Shown: piece after piece, positions 25,737 through 37,040 of the stretch
Layout of the letters: each line of letters begins with the position of its first letter
How positions within the stretch are numbered: the first letter of the stretch is position 1
Source: Marisa cornuarietis
Lineage: Eukaryota; Mollusca; Gastropoda; Architaenioglossa; Ampullariidae
DNA length: 64,000 nucleotides
NCBI GenBank assembly: GCA_004794655.1
Contig: SMMW01000555.1
Location: 6,667,001-6,731,000, forward strand
Reading direction: 5' to 3'
The notes under the pieces: generated by a model
What the model was told of the DNA's origin: nothing
Database searches by the model: none
Seen by the model: only the letters and a program-made list of their open reading frames with translations
Translations under genes and position numbers: made by a program

Positions 25737-25912
25737 TGACTCATGGTAACCTTACTACTTGATCATAAAAAACCCCAGATCTGGTAGTTCCAGAGTAGCA
25801 GGCAGAACGAGATATGAGTCGTAGCGCTCAAGGGGTGTACAGGCGGGTGGGGATGGCGGAGAGTGGGACAGAAGAGAATAAAAGTGCCGGGAGGCGCCCA
25901 CGAAGTGAGTCA
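25737..25912 (+). promoter_or_regulatory. AP-1 sites flanking a TATA-like box
   Basis: TGACTCA (25737-25743) and TGAGTCA (25906-25912) bracket AATAAAAG (25877-25884), followed by CpG-rich DNA. It is weak evidence for a promoter; no gene is recognised downstream. Confidence 0.2.
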
Positions 25913-26107
25913 TAGGCCGATGACCTCATTTCCGCATCACAGGTAGCTCCAGCGCCGTGTGCGTTTTGTTGCTTCAACCTGTACCGCCGCAGAGAATTCC
26001 TACTGAATTATTGAGGTCCGGAGAGACTCTAACCCTTCAAAGCTTTTTCAGTCGTGCACGCATACGAACAAACTTTCTCCAAGTCTCCGCACCCGTCTGC
26101 TCGCACG

Positions 26108-26168
26108 CGCGCGCGCACACACACACCCACACGCATATATATATATATATATATATCACACACACACG
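26108..26168 (+). repeat. Compound (CA)n/(TA)n microsatellite
   Basis: GC and CA repeat passing into a (TA) run and back to CA. Confidence 0.93.
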
Positions 26169-28700
26169 CAGCTTTAGTATTATTGTTTGCAAGTCATGTT
26201 TAAGACCTTCACAAAACTACAGACGAATGCTTTTAAGTTTATTGTCGCCCCCCCCCTCGCCCACCCACCTTCTCTACTTGCACCCAGGCTCGAAGGAAAC
26301 GGCGGCTTTCCTGGTGTAACTTGAGGTAGGCCACTTAAGAGACTCTAAAGAGCGGGTGCGCACGCGAGGCGATGATATTTTAGTGTCGTTTCTATTGGCA
26401 GGTCGGCAGTTTGTGCAGTTATGGTGGCCTTTGTGTCGTCTTTTGTTTCGTGTCGGGTCGAGATCGCTTTTTATTCCCTCCCGTAGCTTTGCCCCTCGGC
26501 AGAATATGACCCAAAACGCAGCTCTTGTTGCGTGTCTGCATGAGTTACGAGCAGTTGCCGTTTTTTTCCTTGCTTTGTCAAACTTACAACAATATTTAAT
26601 AGTTTTCTCGGGGTTTTTAAAAAAGTTTTCCTCTGTTTATCTTGACAAATGTGACACACACGGCCGCAAACTCTGCTCGCGTGACACGAGAGATAATGAA
26701 AATACGAAAGCGTTGTTGAGGAGCGGTGTGCCCTTTCTTATGTGTAAAAATAAATAAATATTTTTTTTCAGACATACATCACACATGCCCATTAGTGCAC
26801 ATCTTAAGCACCCACGCAATAATATTTATACACGCGCAAAAACCGATGCAAAAATGAACGTGTGCAGTCTTTATGTCTGTCTGGTTGTCTGTGTGGGTGA
26901 TCCTGTATAACAATGGAAAAACGCTTTAAAAGGTCGAAGTTCTAAAGATCAAAACCCACTTTCGCTACACTTTCGCTACACGCATTATTTCATTATTATG
27001 AAACACCTAAACACGACTGAACATGATCAGTTCCTTACTCAACGTAAAATTCAAGCAGGTATCCAATCCTGTACATACGGGTGTCTGTCTTAATCACAGT
27101 ATCTTCATCTGCTGTTGTGTCAGTCTGTGTGTGTGTGTGTGTGTCGCCTTCGTCACAGTCAACACACACAAAGCTTTCTCATCAGTACCTCTTCCTCGGT
27201 TCTCCATTTCTCTCTTAAATTCTTACACTCTTCTGGCTTATCTTTCTCTGTTTCTGTCTACACTTTGAGGAAAGGACACAGGAAACACGTTGACTAGTTA
27301 TTCTAGAGCAGCAAGTAACTCAATGACCTCCCGACTGAATCCTGCTTTCGCGCCCCCACCTCCTTTGGTTATGCGACTTGGGGAAACCCGTCGAGGGTGC
27401 TTGAACCCAAGCCAGGTTAAACAAGGCGCCCACTTCAGCCTCAGTTTGTTGTCTCACAGCATCAGCTTCCGTCCAGGCTTGTCCTTCTCCTGCCTGGCTG
27501 TTCTTTTCCAGCCAAGAAAATAATAAAATAAAGACACAAATCGACAATCAGTCCATTTTGTTTGTAAAAAAGGAAACAAAATGCAGTTACCAAGAGCTCA
27601 TTTCTTGCAATTTTTCGGAAACTTTTCTTTTTTTCTATTCTATTTTTCCAAGGAACAGTTTTCAACCTCGCATTGCTTGCCTTATATTCAAGATTATGAA
27701 CCGTCATTAGTTGGGTTAAGAAAAATACCCTTATCATCAACATCTAATAGGCCATTCGCTTATTATATGTAGGTCCGTGGGTACACCAGTCAGTTCATTG
27801 TACAGAGAGTTTACCCACCTTATCCGCTGGGGATTGGCTCCGTGAGACCAAACTTCGGGGCTGCTTCCGTTACTTTAGTCAATATGGCGTAGCATTTCTA
27901 TGTAACATGCATATATCGTTTTCATACATATATATATATATATTGTAAACCATCTTCAGACTACTTACAATACCTAATTCAAATTAAATAGTAAATATTA
28001 GTTGTACTGTTCTTTAGTTACATGGTACATATCATCAATGTAACGGGTTTTAGCTTTCATGACTGACAGATTGCTCCTGTTTAATGACATGAAAGAATAA
28101 TGTGTCCGGTGCACATTCACATCTTTTATTTTGGGAACCTTGTGAAAATTGTTTTAAAATCTAATCCGCGGATGCGAAACCAGCGGATACAGAAGGCTGG
28201 CTATTTGTCTCTCAGGTGTCCATAATGCACGTCTCCATAAATCTCCCTAAATCGAACGATAAATGACTAAGCTGATTAAATAATTCTTGATCACCTGTGC
28301 ATCTCGCCGGAAAAGAGCATCAGAGTCGAAAATAAACTAAGCGCAGAAATCTGATCACAAGTTTAATGTCAAAGGCCTGGCTTGAATCGTCTTCCACATA
28401 AAGACCTCTCTCTTTTCCCCATTGATCGCAGGAAAAATGTCAAAGAATCAACCTTCTTCACTTTCCTACAGTCTGTCTATTATATGTCAGCACCTTAAAA
28501 AAAAAAGTAAAGCACGTTTAAAAGGTGATGACTATATCCTCTCAGACACTGATTTAAAAGCGTTAGGTCTATTTACCTATATATCTAGCTCTCTGTTGTC
28601 TGTTGTGAGCTGCACCCCATCCTTGTTGGGTTTACAAAGTAATGAGAGTAGCTGCTGTCAATCAGCTCGCTGTGGCTTTCTTTTTTTAAATGATAGAAAT

Positions 28701-28715
28701 GGTTGCCTAGCAACC
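28701..28715 (+). promoter_or_regulatory. RFX X-box
   Basis: GGTTGCCTAGCAACC contains GTTGCC and AGCAAC half-sites with a one-base spacer and fits GTNRCC(N)RGYAAC exactly. X-boxes recruit RFX factors, often at ciliary genes. No such gene is visible nearby. Confidence 0.45.
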
Positions 28716-29921
28716 AGCACAGTTTAGTAGTCTTTACTGAACTTAAAGTGGTTGTCCACAGTAACTGCGAGCAACAGGACAGCACTTTAGGTATATCAAC
28801 ATCGAGTAGACATCTTCCCGTGAGAGTCACTTCATTACCTGCATGATGAACAGACGGTCTGCCCGTCATGCACCATAGACATCAGCTTGAACTTGGCGGT
28901 TCATAAAAATAGTCATTACGTCACTTCTGGGGAAACGTTCATAAAATCGAAACGGGGAATTTTCGTTAGTGCTAACAGTAGATGTGTTAGCTAGGGTACA
29001 TGGCATTGCAAATATATTGATGATACACAACAACACTAATTAAACTTGAAAGAGTTTTAAAATGTTACCGTAATCCATCACAAATTAACAAAACTATAAA
29101 CAACAAAGTCATATCGAAAGGGACTATTGAACAGTGATCAAACGTTATTGATAACTAAAGCTCGCATATAACAGCTCCTCTATCCCCCCCAAAACAAAAA
29201 TGATAATAGCAAACTATTGACTCATCAACTCATTACACAAACTATTATAATATTAAACAAGCAATAAATAGCAACAATCATATAGGGATGAACGAACGGG
29301 AAAGAAAGGGGATCGTGTGATGTTTGTGTGTTGGAGGGGATGGGTGAAAACAAAAGATTTCTTCCTTTAAATAAACCTTAGAGAACACTATACCTTATTT
29401 AAAAGCAGTCGGACTTAATGATGAATCGGATCCAGCTTTACTACCAAACCTGGATTTTCTTATTTCTTGGAGAGTTTTACAGAGAGAGGGAAACACACAT
29501 ACATATACATGCAGACAGACATTCAGAGAAAGAGAGAATTGAGGAAGATAAAGGAGATATACAATGATAAAGCTTTAGTTTGAGATAGCCAGAGTATGTC
29601 CGAATTGTCAAAGTTTAGATTGAGTATTTTTCTGGACAGCACCCTATTCTTACTCGCATGTGTGGGCTTTGGACTGTTAAGACAAGTTTTCGAAAATCAA
29701 TGGCAGATGAATGGACGCAGGACAAAAGGAATACGGACGGGTCGAGTCCGACAAGAACAGGAGATGCTGGGGCCAGTGTTTCGCACCCATCGAGACACAC
29801 TTGTGGTCGATGCCGAGAGGGAGGACTTGTCAGCGGTCGCTGAATGCAAAGAGGGTGAGGGGTGGACTCCCGAAAGTGCTGACCTAGGCACGGTCAATCG
29901 CTGGCAATGGGGATGTTTACG

Positions 29922-30288
29922 TTGTGTGTGTGTGTGTGTGTGTGTGGGCTGGTACGAGGGAACGGTGGGAGAACGCGTGAGAGAGACAGAGAGAGAGAGA
30001 AAAGAGTATGTATGCACGTGCCGCTTGTATATGTGCATATGTGAAGTGTTCGTGTGGGTTGTATCAGTATTCGTGTGTATATGTGAATGTTGGCGTATGT
30101 GTGTGCTTGTTTGTATATGTGTAACTATTTTGTGTGTGTGTGTGCGTATGTGAGTGTGCATGCTTATGTTTCATACATCTATACATATGTGTGTGCGTGT
30201 TTGTATCGATATGAGCGCGTTGTATGTTTGGGTGTCTATGTTTGGCGGAATGGTACATTAATTTTATTTGGCAACTCTCTCTCTCTGT

Positions 30289-30333
<45 letters not shown>
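29922..30333 (+). repeat. GT-rich low-complexity block
   Basis: GT and TATG repeats broken by a GA tract (about 29976-30006) and ending in a pure (GT)n run at about 30289-30333. The 185-codon open frame across its left part is a repeat translation rich in Cys and Val. Confidence 0.93.
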
Positions 30334-30336
<3 letters not shown>

Positions 30337-31279
30337 GGTATCTGTGAGGGTGTATGAGATAGAAAGCTATTCCCTTTTCTTTCTTGTGTCTATCTGTCTT
30401 GGTTCAAATCGCTCGAGATAATTAGTTTTCTTCCTGCATTTCCTTTTGTCGTCTTTCTTCGTTTCTCTCATAGCATGGAAAGACCATTGACTGTTATTTC
30501 CCTTCCCTTTCCTTCCCGCCCCCGCACACACGTACACACGCACGCACACACGCACGAGAGCGCGCGCGCACACACACACACCCTTTCCAAAGACACACAG
30601 TGGGATGACCACTTATTTCGCAACCTCATTTTGTGCAGAGATTCTTTGCAAGTTAACAACAAAATGTAAAAGAAATGAAAAATAATTTTTAAAAAATATC
30701 AGCGAGCTTCTTTTCATGATCTGTTACACCTGTCTGCCGGCTCAGGCAGGACCCTGGTGCTCGTTGAATTCTCTTGCGTCACTCCTGATATTCCTGGGGT
30801 ACAGTGCGTAGGCCGGAGCACTGCTCACTGCGGATGACTTTAGAAACACAGGGTGTACAGGCCACCACTCACTATTTCTCAGTTTAATCTGTTTAAGCTC
30901 TCGACAGTCGAGCCTGGCTGTAGCGGCGAGCACCGAGCATGGTATAGATGACCGGTTCAGCTCGCTCTTCTATTCTGCTGTGTAGACTCGGTGGCACCAA
31001 ACATCCAGACCTGCTGGGGCTTAACATTTGTGTCTGGCTTTAAGCCCCAGAGAATGCACTTTCTAATGACGGGTTTCCCCTGTGTGGATATGTGGGGAGA
31101 AAGGGAAAATCCAAGGGTTTTTATAAGATTTTAAAGCAAGCGTTCATCTAGTCTGAGCGGATACCTCGAGCATTGACAGGTACCGTAATAACCGGCTCAT
31201 TGGAAACGTGTGGCACGACAAGAAGCTCAGTCTGTGAGAATTAATTTTTAAAATAAATCAGGGAATGGGTTTCTCTTTT

Positions 31280-31285
<6 letters not shown>

Positions 31286-31338
<53 letters not shown>
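31286..31338 (+). repeat. Compound (CA)n(TA)n microsatellite
   Basis: CA run followed directly by a TA run. Confidence 0.96.
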
Positions 31339-31549
31339 AGCACACGCACTCACGTTCTCATACACAACGTACTAAAGACAGTAATACCCGATGATTTACT
31401 TAACAGGAAAAAGCTTCCGTTTAGAGGTGATTTCGCATGTCTGGGACGAAAAGGAGTCTTCAAAAAGAGAGAAACTCTGATACCCTGCCAGCTCTGCGAA
31501 AAGGTATCACATTCACACAGAAAGATGTGCGACATCTGTTTCCTTAGAA

Positions 31550-31617
31550 ACTTTCAATCTTTACCGCTGTGAATGACGATGGCGCGTGTTACCCGCTGCG
31601 CTACCGGGCATCCCTTT
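31550..31617 (-). mobile_element. Possible tRNA-like SINE head
   Basis: On the minus strand, TAGCGCAGCGGG (31603-31592) is an excellent A box. The B-box position (31565-31553) reads GGTAAAGATTGAA, which is poor. It is probably an old SINE or tRNA pseudogene. Confidence 0.3.
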
Positions 31618-32641
31618 TGGCGCGACGTGGACTGTGTGCGAGTTCACGCAACATGTCGGGTACAATAGCATCTTCGCCGCAATCTTCGCTAACAGGTCTG
31701 AGCAGACATTCATGGATGAGGACTTGGTTCACGTAGTTACTGCCCCAGCCGTTCTTAATGGGGGCAAAGGTCAGACTCATTGATTCCTCCTCCTCTCACC
31801 CTGCCTAGCCATCTGGCGGTTGGACTTTTGTTAGCGTCACGTACCCATGTGGTACATGCACGTTCACAAGGAGGGTATCAATAGGCGACAATTCTTTCCC
31901 GTGGGTAGGTGGTCCGAATGGTTTCCCGTACCCTGACCCACCTTCCCACGTACTTAAAAAAAATGTTACTTGCACATGAATCAAATTATAACTTGCTCAT
32001 ACTCGACCCCAAAATTATGTTCTAACCAAACTGATCATTAGTTCGTCATCATAAATGATGTTTTAAAATGGGTTATACTAACAATCCTTCATGGGGCGAC
32101 TGGTGATTAAAGCGCCTGTCATTATTAGAGAGTGTGTTTCGGGTCAAACGCACATCGCTCTTGATAATACGGGTAGACAGGGTGGACCATCGGTGGCTTC
32201 CTTCCGGTAAACTGGTTTCCTTCGCTCTGCGTATTGTTTCATTTTATTATTAGTTCATTAAGAACATTCTCACGCATAGTACTGTGTGGGTTTCGAAAGA
32301 AATGAAATTGCATGCTTGAATAACGGTATCGAGGATCCAATCAACCAGAGCAAAGCAGATTGACTAGAGGGTACTTGGGGTGCAGCTGTGCGTCGTCAAT
32401 GAACTGCTTTAATGAACCGGGTAACTAAGATATTTAGGTTTAAAGCGTTTAAATTTTAGATTATTCCTAGTGAATTCATGTGACTAAATTTGAAAAACGC
32501 CCGGTGTTGGTGCAGTACGTTAGTTGAGTGACTCAAAATAGAATTTAAAAGCACGGGAGTAATGTACTAGGTACTATACTTTGTGCTAATTCCATAGTGC
32601 GTATGGAGTCTACAGCACAATAAAGCAGATTTAAATACTAA

Positions 32642-32644
32642 TGG

Positions 32645-32699
<55 letters not shown>

Positions 32700-32716
32700 G
32701 TCGTCGTCGTCTTCAT
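32642..32716 (+). repeat. (ATC)n passing into (GTC)n
   Basis: About 18 ATC/TCA triplets, then four CGT triplets, then CTTCATCAACAGCAACAACA. Translated, this is polyserine. Confidence 0.96.
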
Positions 32717-32984
32717 CAACAGCAACAACAACAATTAAAGATGTTGCTATCAAAGCTTGCTGTAAGACCTTGACTAGTTCTAGGGAATGTCCTGTTCCCA
32801 TAGCAGCAATGAGTTTACTGCTCCCATATTTTACTCACAAATGGAGTATTACAAAATAAAACAGCAACAAGGACAGCTAGAAATCTGTATGTCATCACAG
32901 CTTATAACAATCCTACAGACATATTTATATATACACAATTACCCACGCTCTTACACACACGCGGGTATGCTAAGATAACAGCAT

Positions 32985-32985
<1 letters not shown>

Positions 32986-33040
<55 letters not shown>
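32986..33040 (+). repeat. (CA)n microsatellite
   Basis: Uninterrupted CA run. Confidence 0.97.
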
Positions 33041-33042
<2 letters not shown>

Positions 33043-33269
33043 TAAAGTAGGCGTTCTGATTTTCCTGTTTCTTTATTTACTTTTTACTTTTTTTACTTTA
33101 TCTGTAAAGCAAAAGAAGAAATCTTGTTGATCCCGCTAGCTGTCCAGTAACCGCCAGCGAAAGCAAGGGACGTAAGCAACACTAAACTCTTGTATGAACA
33201 AACTGTTGGTAGGTAACTTATCTTGGAATGATCTTGTGATCACGCGACAGAATAGAGTTGGTTAGTCGT

Positions 33270-33490
33270 GTTCTCTCTCTCTCTCTTTCTCTCTCACACA
33301 CACACACGCACGCCCCTCTCACAAACGTAGCCCCCCCCCACACACACACACAAACACTCACAAAAACACTCACACTCACGCACACACACGAACACACACA
33401 AACACACACACACACACTCACGAACACACACAAGCACACACACATACACACTTACTCACACTCTCTTACCACACTTTCAGACATTCACAA
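33270..33490 (+). repeat. (CT)n then CA-rich low-complexity block
   Basis: CT run followed by about 190 bp of interrupted CA and CACT repeats. Confidence 0.93.
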
Positions 33491-33549
33491 ATAAAGATAA
33501 AGTGAGAAATGCTGGAGATATTTAATTACGAATAAATGGCACAAGAACT

Positions 33550-33628
33550 ATTTGCATGCAGTAGACTTCCCAGAACCGACAGTTCTATTTGCATGCGCGC
33601 AAGGGAACCGCTTCATAAGATGGCGTCC
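33550..33628 (+). promoter_or_regulatory. Promoter-like cluster: two octamers, NRF1-like core, YY1/ATG box
   Basis: ATTTGCAT occurs at 33550-33557 and 33587-33594, the second running into GCATGCGCGC. AAGATGGCGTC at 33617-33627 fits a YY1 site that overlaps an ATG in strong Kozak context. The frame from that ATG (33619) stays open for 48 codons and shows no known domain. Confidence 0.3.
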
Positions 33629-34053
33629 TTGCGACTCTGCTTTGTCCTCGAGTGCGGGGAAATATCTTCTGGCCACAGGAGACGAACAACGAAAACACGT
33701 GCGAGAGATCACTTCCGAATCTGGAGATCATGTCCATTCTTATGGTGTACAATTATTCATCAATGATTATCTTGGGAATGAGGATAGACGAAGCAAAAAG
33801 AAGAGAATGATGAAAATAACGAGGCGAAGAAGAAGGAGAACACCGAAACAAATGCATATGAAAACAAAGAAAAAAAAGGAAAGTTCGAAAAGATAACATG
33901 GAAAGAAGAAAAGAAAATGAGAACAAAATAAACATAGGCATTAAAATTTGCTTTAGCACACAGAACATGGATTAACAAAGAATGAAGGAGGGTAGGCAGA
34001 AGGTTTTTATTCGAGTTACAATGAAAACATAAATCCCCCTTCTCCCCATTTGC

Positions 34054-34656
34054 CCATGGTATAATGTGCCTGGGGTTACCTTCAGCTACCATATTCCTTG
34101 GGTATAAGGTGTCTGGTGTTACCTTCATCTACCATATTCCTTGGGTATAATGTGCCTGGGGTTACCTTCAGCTACCATATTCCTTGGGTATAAGGTGTCT
34201 GGGGTTACCTTCAGTTATATTATTCTTTGGGTATAAGATGTCTGGGGTTACCTTCATCTACCATATTCCTTGGGTATAATGTGCCTGGGGTTACCTTCAG
34301 CTATATTATTCTTTGGGTATAAGGTATCTGGGGTTACCTTCAGCTACCATATTCTTGGTATAACGTGCCTGGGGTTACCTTCAGCTACAATATTCCTTGG
34401 GTATAAGGTGTCTGGGGTTACCTTCAGCTACCATATTCCTTGGTATAACGTGCCTGGGGTTACCTTCAGCTACCATATTCCTTGGGTATAACGTGTCTGT
34501 GGTTACCTTCAGCTATATTATTCCTTGGATATAAAGCACATAGCTTTTCCTTCAACTACCGTATTCCTTGGGTATAAGGTGTCTGGGGTTACCTTCAGCT
34601 ACCGTTTTCCTTGGGAATTAGGTGTCTGGGGTTACCTTCAACTACCATATTCCTTG
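34054..34656 (+). repeat. Minisatellite, about 14 units of 43 bp
   Basis: The unit contains GGGGTTACCTTCAGCTACCA followed by TATTCCTTGGGTATAAGGTG. Fourteen copies of the TACCTTCA core can be counted. Some units carry TATATTATTC in place of TACCATATTC, and some are one or two bases short. Units ending GTGTCT and GTGCCT partly alternate, hinting at an 86-bp higher-order period. The open frame across 34270-34491 is only the repeat translated. Confidence 0.92.
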
Positions 34657-35549
34657 CTGCAGACTTTTTCAGGACTAGTACTTTTTGTTTTTTAGTAGGA
34701 GCTTAAGACGTTAAATTTAAGCTTTTATAACTCTTGTGTTCTCGGAAACTGGTTTGTGTTTTAGATCCTACATTCCAGACGCAATTTCTCAGACAGGCTG
34801 ATTGGCTGGTTGGTCATTTGGCTGCAACTTATTTCCTGGGATTTTGCACTGTATGGAGGAGGGTGATTATTATGAATAAAATCTTCTGGTGGCATGTCCA
34901 TACAAAGAACATAACAGCCCACGAGACCCAAGCTCAGGAACTTCTGTTCTCAGTGCTGTGGTGACCACCAAGCATTTTTCTCACAGCGCTATCAGGCTCC
35001 CAGAAGCTTTCGTCTTCATCTTCATCTTTATTACATTCACTTCCCAGGTCAGTCTGGTTTGTATTAGTAACATTGAACATCAGGACGTCTTTATCTGGTA
35101 TCAAATCCCAGACGGTCATGAACCGTGGTCGATGTTTGCTACATCGTGCATGTTTAAACTGTGTTGTGAATGTAACAGACGTAGACTCCTGTCAATGTAG
35201 CAGAACTCTCCTCTAACGAGTGCCGGGGCTCGATCGCAGCACGCAACGGTCGCACCCAGTCAGTAGCGGGACTAGTGTTGCCTCCCTTTAACCAGTATAA
35301 CTTTCTGCCCCGGAAATTGAAAGATCGATAGTCTCCCCTTTCTCCTCGTGTGCCTGACGCAGGTCTTTGATTCTGGCAGCGTACTGTTACAGCCATTGTG
35401 ACGACTGCGGGGATGAGCATGCTGATGGTGACGATGATAATGAGAGGCACGGTAATTCGTCTCATTAATAGATGATAAACTCTTGCGCAATGAGCAGTGT
35501 TGATAGAGTGAACATTGCCAGTAGCCGAGACAGAGAGGTGTTCCCGTGT

Positions 35550-35918
35550 TGTGTGTGTGTGTGTGTGTGTGTGCTGAGCGCGTTGCATCATCTTCATGTC
35601 TTTCTCTTTTAAAGTGTGGGTTCTGCATATTGGCTGTGTTGTGTATGCACCTGTGTGCGTGTGTGTGAATGTAAAAGCGCGCGCTCATGTGTATGTATGC
35701 GTGTACTTGTTGAGCGTGCTTTATTTTCTACCTCTTCTCGTTCCTCAGTCTAAAAGTTCGTGTGCGTGCTGCGTGTGTAATATATAATTAAATATCTCAA
35801 TCGTTTATCACTTTGTCTTTATCTGCGAATGTCTGTATGTGTGGTAAGAGAGTGTGAGTGGGCGAGTAAGTGAGTGAGTGTGTCGGCTCTGTGTGTGTGA
35901 GAGTGTGTGTGTTTGTCT

Positions 35919-35956
<38 letters not shown>

Positions 35957-35972
35957 ATGTACTAGCGTGTGG
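35550..35972 (+). repeat. GT-rich low-complexity block
   Basis: Separate GT runs near 35553-35572 and 35928-35954 with GTGAG and GTAT variants between. Non-coding. Confidence 0.85.
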
Positions 35973-36509
35973 ATGTGCTTGTGTTTGTGTTGGATGTCAG
36001 TACAAACATTTCACAATCGAAGCCGCCCTCGCCCAGCCCTCCACTGAGACGTCTTAATAGAAGCATCTCACACTTTTCTCCATCTCTCTCTCTCACACAC
36101 ACACACCTCCACTAAAAGACATATCGATGTGGGTCCTAAATCTCAAAATCACGGTAACTCCTACCTACGCTCTGTAATTCTCAACAGGCTGCCGTGTCTT
36201 ACAAGCGCTGCAAACACGGGCTCTTCAGGGCCCTGCAGGCTTATTGGATCTGTCGCCCACCGCTGCGGGGGTTATCTGCGCCTGCGCTGTTTGTCTTGCA
36301 ACGCATTAGCCAAGTGACAACCTCTGGATGCACTAGTGCTAGCATTCTTCAAGGACGACGAATTTTATATCCCACTTGAATATTTTCTTGACTTTTATTT
36401 TACCTTCAGGAAGAATGGCTTTTACTTTGGAAGATGAACATTATTTTATTTGTTGTTTCATAAGTCTCCTTTCTTCTTCACTCCATTCCTTAATTCCGAT
36501 TGTCTCCTA

Positions 36510-36526
36510 TTGTATTCTCTCTCTCA

Positions 36527-36588
<62 letters not shown>
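36510..36588 (+). repeat. Compound (CT)n(CA)n microsatellite
   Basis: CT run then an uninterrupted CA run of about 51 bp. Confidence 0.96.
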
Positions 36589-36589
<1 letters not shown>

Positions 36590-37027
36590 TCTTTCGTCCT
36601 TAGAGAATATTCTTGATAATAACAGCATTCTCTCCTAGCTACTGGAAACTTACTTTGATAAGAAATGTCAGCTCAAAGATTCCTAATCTTTCATTTCCTT
36701 TTTCTGGACAAAATTTCTACCAAATATAAAAGTGCAAAAGTGTTATTGTAAAAGTGTTCTTTCACAAATGGATTTTAAAATTATATTCCTTTGTGTACGT
36801 TTATCATATCGGACTCGGTATTTTATTTCATCTATTTTTATAAAAGTTTTATTACAAACTGGGGTTTTGTGGTGTATAAGTAAGTGCTACCATCTTGTTT
36901 CTTGTTGCTCATAGGAAGTGCAGCATAAAGATCTAAAGCACTACATTAAGATAATTGAACTGGCTCGCAGGACATTAGTCTAAATAGTGGCTTCTTCCCA
37001 ATGCCCTACTGTAGAACAGCAGAGAGT

Positions 37028-37036
37028 ACTATTAAA
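37028..37036 (+). repeat. Candidate left target-site duplication of the RTE-like insertion
   Basis: ACTATTAAA directly abuts the point where family-like sequence of the inverted block ends. The same nine bases recur at 39298-39306. Three of them (ACT) could belong to the GACT tail on the right side, so the certain part of the match is six bases. Confidence 0.6.
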
Positions 37037-37040
37037 GTTA

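Larger units (their letters stand above)
23903..29590. other. Non-coding stretch with GC-rich patch
   Basis: CpG is raised at about 25000-26500, where the AP-1 pair lies. The X-box lies at 28.7 kb. No exon or repeat family is otherwise recognised. Confidence 0.45.
30334..32641. other. Non-coding stretch with a strong hairpin
   Basis: It holds a perfect 11-bp inverted repeat, CTGGGGCTTAA (31014-31024) and its complement (31040-31050), a SINE-like head and one CA/TA tract. Confidence 0.5.

Noticed and set aside
27397..27441. tRNA-like A and B boxes on the minus strand
   Set aside because: GGTTCAAGCAC and GGCTGAAGTGG are present but only about 18 nt apart, too close for a tRNA or SINE head.
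29596..30153. 185-codon open frame on the plus strand
   Set aside because: The second half is translated GT repeat, and the first half matches nothing known and overlaps open frames on the other strand.
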